Origin: Plotosus lineatus
Taxonomy: Eukaryota > Chordata > Actinopteri > Siluriformes > Plotosidae
Assembly (NCBI GenBank): GCA_024760905.1
Contig: CM045731.1
Span: forward strand, 48,022,001 to 48,086,000
DNA: 64,000 nucleotides
Direction: 5' to 3'
In this document: one piece after another, positions 56,711 through 64,000 of the stretch
Position numbering within the stretch: the stretch's first letter is position 1
Layout of the letters: the number at the start of each line of letters is the position of its first letter
Made by a program: the position numbers and the translations under genes
Notes under the pieces: generated by a model
Told to the model about the DNA's origin: nothing
Databases searched by the model: none
Seen by the model: only the letters and a program-made list of their open reading frames with translations

Positions 56711-57020
56711 ATACATTTTTTGTTTGTTTGTTTTACTCTATTTGGACATGAACTGGCTGATTTTTTTCTGTTCTCACTTCAACCCATTTTCATTTCTGTT
56801 ATCTAAAATAATTTAAACACTCACTCATTTGCCGTACTGCTTAATTTTACCAGGTCTATTCCAACCAACACTGATCGAAGGCAGGGTACACCTTGAATAG
56901 CTCACCAGGCCATCACAGAGCCAACACAAATAACTATTCTCTCCCAGGAACATCCTAAGGCAACAAATTTGCCTGAAGTGCATGCCTTTTGAATGTTTGA
57001 GGAAACTGGACTACCTAGAG

Positions 57021-57868
57021 CAGGGGTCGGCAACCCGTGGCTCCGGAGCCACATGCAGCTCTTTCACCTCTTTGGCTTCCAGGGGTTAGAGAGTTCAAGT
57101 TTTCACCTGAATGATGGGAGAATCTGCACCCAGTGGATACCCTTTTGAAAATGCTCTTTTAGGGTTGAAAATTACATAGATGAAAATTAACAGTCATGGG
57201 TGTGGGTGGATATTTATTTGGTGTGGGCAGGGTGATTTTGTGTGTGTGTTCTTGTTCTGCTGTGTTAGTGGATTTCCAAATTCTTGAGCTCATGGCAAGG
57301 AGTGCTCTCACCATCAGCCAGCAGCAGAGCAGTGAGTGAGAAAGATTTTTCCGCCACCGGGGTCTGTAATCCAGGAACAGAAATCACAGCTAAAATAAGA
57401 GACGGTGTTTGTTGCAAGTGACACACGGAGCTTGTGAGACGAAGCGCGGCTTATCTGGACTTCTGATCTTTCAAGTGAGCAGGTGCACGTTGAATACTTG
57501 TTTAGTGCACGTCTGGCTGCAGCCCGTCCCTCGCTTCGTGGGACATATATTCTTTTTCTCTATAAAAATACAAGGACTCAAACACATTCATTCATTTTCT
57601 GAACCACTTAATCCTAATTAGGGTCGCGGGGAGGCTGGCGATTTTTTTTTTTTTAATGTAAATGTTTTGGTTGCAAGCAGAATTGTAATTTAATCGTCTC
57701 TGCAGTCATTTAAATCAATGCAACACATTGTTGTTTTATATTACATAAAGGGAAAAGGGGAAAACATTATATGCAGTGTTACTTGATTTTAAATTTCAAA
57801 AGAGGATTTGTGGCTCCCAGTGTTTTCTTTAATGTGGAAAACGGTCCAAATGGCCTTGCCGACCCTTG
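57021..57868. mobile_element. hAT-like element (CAGGGGTCGGCAACC ends)
   Basis: Left end CAGGGGTCGGCAACCCGTGG; right end, read inward, CAAGGGTCGGCAAGGCC. Perfect 8-bp duplication ACCTAGAG at 57013-57020 and 57869-57876. Subterminal 'tggctccggagccacatg' is a short palindrome. No intact transposase ORF. A different hAT family from the one at 35373. Confidence 0.93.
57588..57640 (-). repeat. SINE A tail fragment inside hAT
   Basis: ATTC repeats, 'ctgaaccacttaatcctaat' and 'agggtcgcggggaggctggc': just the last 50 bp of a SINE A, inserted in the hAT. Confidence 0.82.
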
Positions 57869-57995
57869 ACCTAGAGGAAACCCACACAAGCACAGGAAAA
57901 ACATGCAATCTCCACACAGAAATTACCTCGCTATGCCCTGGACTCGAACCCAGGACTTTCTTGCTGTGAGGAAGACGTGCTAATCTATGCTGCCC

Positions 57996-58788
57996 CTAAA
58001 GATTATTCTGTGATGTAAATGCCATATAACACTCAGACTCACACTCGCACTCCTAAGGAGATAGAGCGTCATATAATTTAGCATTATTTGAAGAAGAATG
58101 AGTTTTATGACTAACGTTGTGGGAAAAATATTCCCTGTGCCACTTGAGGGTAATGACAGTATCTTTGCCGGAGTTCATGCAGTTCACTGATTGTTTGCCG
58201 TCCTCTACAGTACGTTAAATGAACAGCCAAAGCTTTGGGTAAATAGCCAGAGTATGAGCTTAAAGTTTTAAAAGATTTTAGTTTTAAAATCAATGCTGTG
58301 TTACTTTTTGGGGATGAAAAAAGAAAACAAAACCAAAAAATTTTGACAAATGATTTTTCGCTGAGTCTTAACGATCACCTTGAATAGGTTACACTGTGTC
58401 TTACGGCAGCAGATGTACAGAGCGGTGCAGGTCCTTCAAGTGCATTGACATGGTTATTTGCTGATTGTTTGTGAAGTACTGTAATTGAACACTTGAACAG
58501 TGTACCAGCTTGAGCAACTTCAGCTGATTACAATAATCGTTTTTTATTTCACTTCAGAGCTTCTAGTTTGTAAAAAATTACCCATTGCATTTGGCAATGA
58601 AAAAAAAAAATACTGTAATAACATTTCCTTGGGTTTCGAGATTAATAAATATGTTTTTTGTACTGGTATTGTTCCCTTCTACGTATAATATGTATGCGTG
58701 AATTTATATTTTTGTATTCATTCTTACATATTATACATACAATTTACAACAATAAATAAAACGAATTATATACGACTATGTGTGAGTG

Positions 58789-58791
<3 letters not shown>
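57996..58791. other. Unique AT-rich DNA
   Basis: No gene or repeat recognised. Confidence 0.4.

Positions 58792-58882
<91 letters not shown>
58792..58882. repeat. (AT)n microsatellite, two blocks
   Basis: Two AT runs around a short 'tttataa' spacer, about 90 bp in all; self-complementary and cruciform-prone. Confidence 0.95.
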
Positions 58883-58884
<2 letters not shown>

Positions 58885-59225
58885 ATTCTCTTCCACTTAT
58901 CTGAGGTCAGACTGCAGAGGCAGCTGGTCTAGGAAGGAAACCCAGGCATTTGTCTTCCCATCGACAGTCTCTAGCTCCATCCTGGAGGATCCCAAGGCGT
59001 TCCCAGGCCTAATGGGATGTTTAATCCCTCGAGCGACTTCTGGGTCTATCCCAGGTCCTCCTCCTAGCTGGAACACCCTTATGGAAAGGCTACCAGGAAG
59101 CACCCTAATCAGATACCCAAACCACTTCAACTGACTCATCTCAATGTGTAGGAGCATCAACTCTTCCCCGAGTTCCAATGGCTGTCCAAGCTCCTTACCC
59201 TATCCCTAAATCTGAGCCCAGAAAC
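58883..59225 (-). mobile_element. LINE X, C-terminal fragment, diverged
   Basis: Minus strand ORF 59178-58897 begins with 'MELGEELMLLHIEMSQLKWF' then 'GYLIRVLPG', a degraded version of the 'RWLGHLIRMPPG' block. The rest is frameshifted relative to the family. The AT microsatellite lies at its 3' end. Confidence 0.78.
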
Positions 59226-59997
59226 TCATTTCAATGGTGTGTACCTATGATATCCTTCTTTCAGTCACTCATAATTATAGGTGAGGGTTGAAATGTAGAT
59301 AAAATGTAGATAGAGCTTGGCAATTAGCTTCTCAGCTTCATCTTCATCACAGTGAACCGATGCAGCGCCATCATTACTGCGGACAGAGCATCAAATTGTC
59401 ATTCCATCTCCTGCTCTATTCTACTATCATTGTGATGACAAATAGTATTTACGGTTAAAATTAACGTAGCGCTCATTCAAAGACTGTGGGCTGATTGAAG
59501 GAAAATAAAGAGAAACATACGCTGGTCTTCAAGAGCTCTAGTGAGGCATGAAGAAAAGATCAAATATCAAAATAAGATTCAGTCAAATATGCTTTGCATA
59601 CACGCCACACTGGAAGCAGGTGTGTTTTCAATTTTTTTTTTATTAGGATTTTTTTCCTACTCTGTACTTTTAATTCTTTTGTTGATCTGATGTGCTTTTT
59701 ATGGTTTGGTTCACACATCTATTTATTTTCTAATCTTCCGGATTCCTGCTGAGTTTATTATTTCTATTATTTCTGTTTTGTTTTTATAGCCTCCACATAC
59801 ACCTGCCCTCTGGTTATTATCCTGTTTAGTTCTGCCTTTGGTTCAGGTTGTTGATTCACTGTTTTATGTGAAGTGTGGAGCTCCAGAATGTTATTTCGTA
59901 CACTTACTGAACATGCATGTTTAACATTGAAGATAAATCCTGTATTGTTTGTTGTTAAAAGGGGTTTATCATTAGGGTCTTCATAACTGGAACATCC
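59226..59997. other. Unique DNA, nothing recognised
   Basis: 59290-59600 has mixed composition without repeat similarity. No ORF with a recognisable motif. Confidence 0.4.
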
Positions 59998-60312
59998 ATT
60001 CATTCATTTTCTGAACCACTTAAACATTAGGGTGATGGAGAGGCCGGTTCTCATCTCATCCGACTCTATGTGAGGGCTGAGTACACCCTGGACAGCTCAC
60101 CAGGCCATTACAGGGAAGAAACACGCTGACAACTATGCAGCTACTCTTAACGAAAGTCAGCAATGGTTCTTTTACATGCCTCTCATCATAGACAGTGAGA
60201 GACATGGCCGGCCTTTGATGATCCAGCTCGCTGTACTGCTGAGAGTGGGGCTTGATCCCCTGACCTTGGGATCAGCAATCCAGCACCCTACCACCAAGTC
60301 ACCACTGTTCCC
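59998..60312 (-). repeat. Chimeric SINE: B head with A tail, inverted
   Basis: From the left: inverted A tail (tctgaaccacttaaacatta, gtacaccctggacagctcac), then 'gaaacacgctgac' joins the inverted B body (cagcaatggttcttttacat) and B head. Same junction as at 2172 and 7948. Confidence 0.85.
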
Positions 60313-60382
60313 TAACTGAAGCATGTATTAATTTATTAATAGCACTTTTATCACAGGGAAGCCAGTCATCCATTTTTTTTCT

Positions 60383-60692
60383 CATTCACTCATTGAAACT
60401 TACTGTCTCTGAAGTCTATCTCAGCCAACACTCTGTGAAGGCAGGGTACACCCTGAGCAGTTCAGCAGATCAGTGTGCAGCCAGAAGACACAACCATTCA
60501 CTCTGACATGCACACCTAGGGGCAATTTGCAACATGAAGTTAGCCTAATGTGCATCTCTTCTGGACTGTGTGAGGAAATCGGACTGCCCAGAGGAAACCC
60601 ATACAAATATGAAGAGAACATGCAACACAGAACCACCCTCATCTGGGACTTGAACCCAAGACCTTTATGCTGTGAGGCAGTAAGGTGTCTTG
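60383..60692 (-). repeat. SINE A copy
   Basis: Inverted tail, body and B-box region (gacttgaacccaagacc); the distal head is missing. Confidence 0.8.
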
Positions 60693-60778
60693 ATATCCAG
60701 TATTTTGAAGTGTACAATAAATAAATAATAAATAGATAAATAAATAAAGAAGGAAAGAAAGAACAATAGCAGCACAGA

Positions 60779-61030
60779 GTTGCAGAGGATATTATGTCTG
60801 CCTCAACGCAAGAAGGTCCTGGGTTTGAGGGCTGAGCAAGGGTGGGGGTTTTTTGTCTCTGGAGATTGCATGCTCTCCTTGTTGTTTGTGTGAGTTTCCT
60901 CTAGGCACCCTGGATTCTTTTGCCAGTCCAAAGACATGCGCATTAGGCTAATGTGCTGTTCCAAGTTGCCCCTAGCTGTGAGTGAGCGTGAATGGTTGTG
61001 TGCAAATGTGTGATAGTCCTATGATGAAAC
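60779..61030 (+). repeat. SINE A copy, tail-truncated
   Basis: Diverged head (cgcaagaaggtcctgggttt), body (attgcatgctctccttgttg, ccagtccaaagacatgc) to 'tgtgtgatagtcctatgatg'. Confidence 0.75.
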
Positions 61031-61544
61031 ATTTTACACATGTAGCATCGATTTCAAATGACTGGCCTGAGTGCACTAACCCCAAAATGTATTATTATCT
61101 GGAGGTAGTGCTTGCAACTGTTGGTGTGCAAGATGCCTTACCGTATCCGTATCAAAAGTATTCGGTGCCATTTTGAGAAAACAGTACCAGAAAGTTTTTA
61201 ATTCTCAAGCAACTTATGTTGTCCTTGTTAAAAATGGGTCATGGCATCTTTGTGTTGATTAGAAAAAATTGAGCTCTGTTTCCTTCACAGAGAGCTTCCT
61301 CATTCTCTCAGAACGCCACAGAGCTCAGCGGTACTCCACATTAGACCTGAGAAGTTCTGAAGGGGATGCTTTCTGAGATGGTGTAATGCATCCTATTCCG
61401 AGTAGTTTTACTCATCAAATTGCACAGATGCTTAACACAACCGTTTACTTTCTGGATGTTACAGGATATCTCATATATTTCTGGGTTCTAAACAATATGG
61501 CAGATTGTACCCTATTGTGTTGTTTAATATGATTGTCTTTCTTC
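61031..61544. other. Unique DNA, nothing recognised
   Basis: No supported feature. Confidence 0.4.
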
Positions 61545-62165
61545 ATTCATTTGATGAACCACTTATTCCTACTAGTATCACAGAAAGGCTTTAGCCTATT
61601 AGCCGACTCTGAGCGAGTATACCCTGAGTGGACCATCACAGGGTTCATATACATACACACAGCCATTCGCTCTTGCACTCACACCTAGAATAATTTCAAA
61701 CAGTCTGTTATCCAATAATGCATGTCATTAAACTATGGGAGGAAAACCCAAGTACTGTCTCCAGAAAAGACTCACACATGTACAGGGAGAACTTCTTCTT
61801 TTCCTTTCGGCTGTTCTCTTCAGGGGTCGCCACAGCGAATCATCTGCCTCCATCTCACCCTATCCTTTGCATCTTCTTCTCCTACACCAACGACCTTCAT
61901 GTCCTCCTTCACCACATCCATGAATCGTCTCTTTGGTCTTCCTCTAGGCCTTCTGCCTGGTAGTTCCAACCTCAGCATCCTATTACCAATATACTCACTA
62001 TCCCTCCTCTGTACATGTCCAAACCATCTCAATCTAGCCTCTCTGACTTTGTCTCCAAAACATCTAACATGTGTTGTCACACAATTTTAATTCACAGAAA
62101 AACACCCTTGCCGAAACCCAGGACCTTCTTGTAATGAGGTGGACTTGCTCACCAGTAGACCACCT
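61545..62165 (-). repeat. SINE A copy split by LINE R
   Basis: Inverted tail and body up to 'acatgtacagggagaac' (61792), LINE R, then 'cacagaaaaacacccttgc' and head to 62165. Confidence 0.8.
61793..62079 (-). mobile_element. LINE R 3' fragment
   Basis: Minus strand ORF 62080-61820 reads 'THVRCFGDKVREARLRWFGH', 'QRRDSEYIGNRML' and 'GRRPRGRPKRRF', the end of the LINE R protein, with the conserved tail at 61795-61850. 5'-truncated. I could not fix a clean target duplication. Confidence 0.88.
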
Positions 62166-62241
62166 GCTTAATGGACATTTAAACTAAATCAAGCCAGCAC
62201 ACATTTCTTAAAAAGCGGTTCATTTTATTATTCTATAAAGT

Positions 62242-62665
<424 letters not shown>

Positions 62666-62851
62666 ATATGACCACATAAAGTCAGCAGTAGGAACTGAAA
62701 GAGTCCCACAAGTTTACAATTGTAGATACCCACAGATCGATGAGATATGATCAAAAGTTGTTCACAGGTGTCCAGATACTCCCACCAAATGCCAACAGCA
62801 TGGGAAGTTTGAAAGCCCAATCTTCAGTGTGCTGCAAGTAAATGTCCAAGA

Positions 62852-63165
62852 ACCATCTTCATCTGCTTAATCCAGGGTCGGGTCGTAGGGGCAGCAGCCT
62901 AAGCAATGAGGTCCAGACATCCCTCTCCCCATCCACTTCCTTTGGCTCTTCCGGGGGGGGGGGGGGGGGGGGGGCACTGGGCGTTCCCAGACAAGCCAAG
63001 AGACATAGTCCCTCTAGCATGTTCTAGATCGACAATGGGGTCTTTTCCCGTCAGACATGCCTGAAACACCACACCAGGGAGGCGTTCGGGAGGCGTTCTA
63101 ACTAGATGCCCGAGCCACCTCAACTGGCTCCTCTTAATGCAAAGGAGTAGCTGTTCTACTCCATG
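62852..63165 (-). mobile_element. LINE X, C-terminal fragment
   Basis: Minus strand ORF 63168-62899 contains 'SQLRWLGHLVRTPPERLPGV', then a frameshifted arginine-rich region. A run of 22 G at 62953-62974 interrupts it. Confidence 0.82.
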
Positions 63166-63562
63166 CACACATTACATACATACACATTTATACATACACT
63201 TTCTATTTCCAGGAACCTAATACAGGGATCCCTCGCTACTTCGCACTTCAATTCATGCGGCTTCGGTGCATTGCGTTTTTTTTTTTAGAAAAAATTTAGA
63301 AATTAAGAAAGAATAGGGGAAAAAGTTAAGGAAAATTTAACAAAAACAAAGCCAATTATGCAAAAAAAACAAAAAAAAACAACAAAAAAAAAAACCCTAA
63401 ACCAACCCAAAACAAAAAACAACCCAAAAATCTCCCATCAAAACTATTTTGTGAACAAAACATTGTTGTGAGATGTGCATCTGAGTGCATGCAATTGCAT
63501 CTGCATACGTGCGTACGCGTCTGTATGTGTGTGTATTTATATTAGATTTACATCTTCTGCAT

Positions 63563-63932
63563 GGGCAGTGGTGGTCTAGTGGTTAGGGTGCAGGATTGCT
63601 GATTCTAAGGTTGTGGGTTCAAGTCCCCACAAGGTTTTCTCTGCCCCCCCCAGTGCAGCTAACTGGGTTATCAAAGGCGGGCCATGTCTCTCACTGTCTA
63701 TGGTGAGAGGCATGTAAAAGAACCATTGCTGACTTTCGTCAGTTTAGGTTTAGTGTTTCTGTCAGTCTAGGAACTGTCTCAGCCAGCTGAGCCACCGTGG
63801 AAGGGACCTAGGCCTAGAGAATGGGGATCAGCCAGCACGAACTGTCTCTCGCTATACAAAAAATGCTCAGCGCAGGTGAGGAGACATAACTTTTCACTAT
63901 CTTTAAATTCGAAGAACAGAGCCATCACATCT
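63563..63932 (+). repeat. SINE B with a third, unidentified tail
   Basis: Head (gtggtctagtggttagggt; gggttcaagtcc) and body to 'ccattgctgactttcgtcag' at 63742, then about 190 bp unrelated to the LINE R or SINE A tails (ctgtctcagccagctgagcc, ctctcgctatacaaaaaatg). The flanking MITE is continuous across the insertion when compared with 6899-7586, so the whole segment came in together or in two steps. Confidence 0.65.
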
Positions 63933-63988
63933 GATGCATTATTGTTAATATTTAATTGTTATTATAACTATTTATAGCACTGAGCATG

Positions 63989-64000
63989 TGGGGCAGTGGT
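63989..64000 (+). repeat. Start of another SINE head at window edge
   Basis: 'ggggcagtggt' is the first part of a SINE B/C-type head; too short to assign. Confidence 0.35.

Larger units (their letters stand above)
56818..57995 (-). repeat. SINE A copy split by hAT
   Basis: Inverted tail and body at 56818-57012, hAT at 57021-57868, then 'gaaacccacacaagcacagg' and the head to 57995. The SINE sequence 'ctacctagaggaaaccc' is the target. Confidence 0.85.
63223..64000. mobile_element. Tigger-like MITE, inverse of 6899, split and cut by edge
   Basis: Left end CAGGGATCCCTCGCTACTTC after TA at 63221-63222. Collinear with the reverse complement of 6899-7586 through 'tttgtatatt'-like and A-rich parts, interrupted at 63563-63932 by a SINE, resuming 'tgttaatatttaattgttat' at about 63941. 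The other end is not reached in this window. Confidence 0.83.

Overview
This is nuclear DNA from a vertebrate, most likely a teleost fish. The evidence is the dense interspersed tRNA-derived SINEs, 3' fragments of non-LTR retrotransposons, Tc1, pogo/Tigger and hAT transposon remains, and long CA/GT microsatellites. The species cannot be fixed from the sequence; a catfish-like or other ostariophysan genome is only a guess. I find no protein-coding host gene, no true tRNA, no rRNA and no prokaryotic feature. The window reads as an intergenic or intronic repeat landscape, and every ORF with recognisable protein similarity is a broken transposon gene.

Working labels (mine, not database names). 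SINE A is the dominant family, roughly 50 copies or fragments: a tRNA-like head with Pol III A and B boxes, a body of the 'gtttgcatgttctcc' type, and a tail ending in ATGA repeats. SINE B is a tRNA-like head (A box TGGTCTAGTGG, B box GGTTCGAGTCC) and a body that joins one of several alternative tails. SINE C is tRNA-like with an UnaL2/L2-type tail. SINE D and SINE E are two further tRNA-like families. LINE R is an RTE-like non-LTR element (FADD reverse transcriptase, GAA-repeat tail, five copies). LINE X is a second non-LTR family (three C-terminal fragments). Tigger/pogo-like elements have TA target duplications and CAGT-type ends; hAT elements have 8-bp duplications.

Layout. 1-8 kb: SINE A copies, a B/A chimera, a degenerate ATTGG-box array and two Tigger-like elements. 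8-16 kb: mostly unique AT-rich DNA with a 22-bp minisatellite and more SINEs. 16-20 kb: SINE A copies, one split by an hAT element that is itself split by a Tigger-like element. 23.4-25.2 kb: a Tigger-like element carrying the longest LINE R copy. 25.6-26.6 kb: a dead Tc1 transposon. 27.6-33 kb: SINE nests, a 1.4-kb Tigger-like element and a second dead Tc1. 33.7-40.5 kb: SINE B, LINE X inside SINE A, an intact-ended hAT, SINE E, two SINE D copies and a LINE R. 40.5-50.9 kb: mostly unique, with an end-truncated Tigger-like element, LINE R copies and a SINE A with a foreign tail. 53-58 kb: two pogo-superfamily elements with recognisable transposase N-termini and a third hAT. 58-64 kb: LINE X, LINE R, SINEs and a Tigger-like element split by a SINE B with yet another tail.

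There is no gene network here. What the sequence records is parasitic interplay: SINE B shares its 3' end with LINE R, SINE heads and tails have been recombined into at least five combinations, and nested insertions with exact target duplications give a relative order of events.
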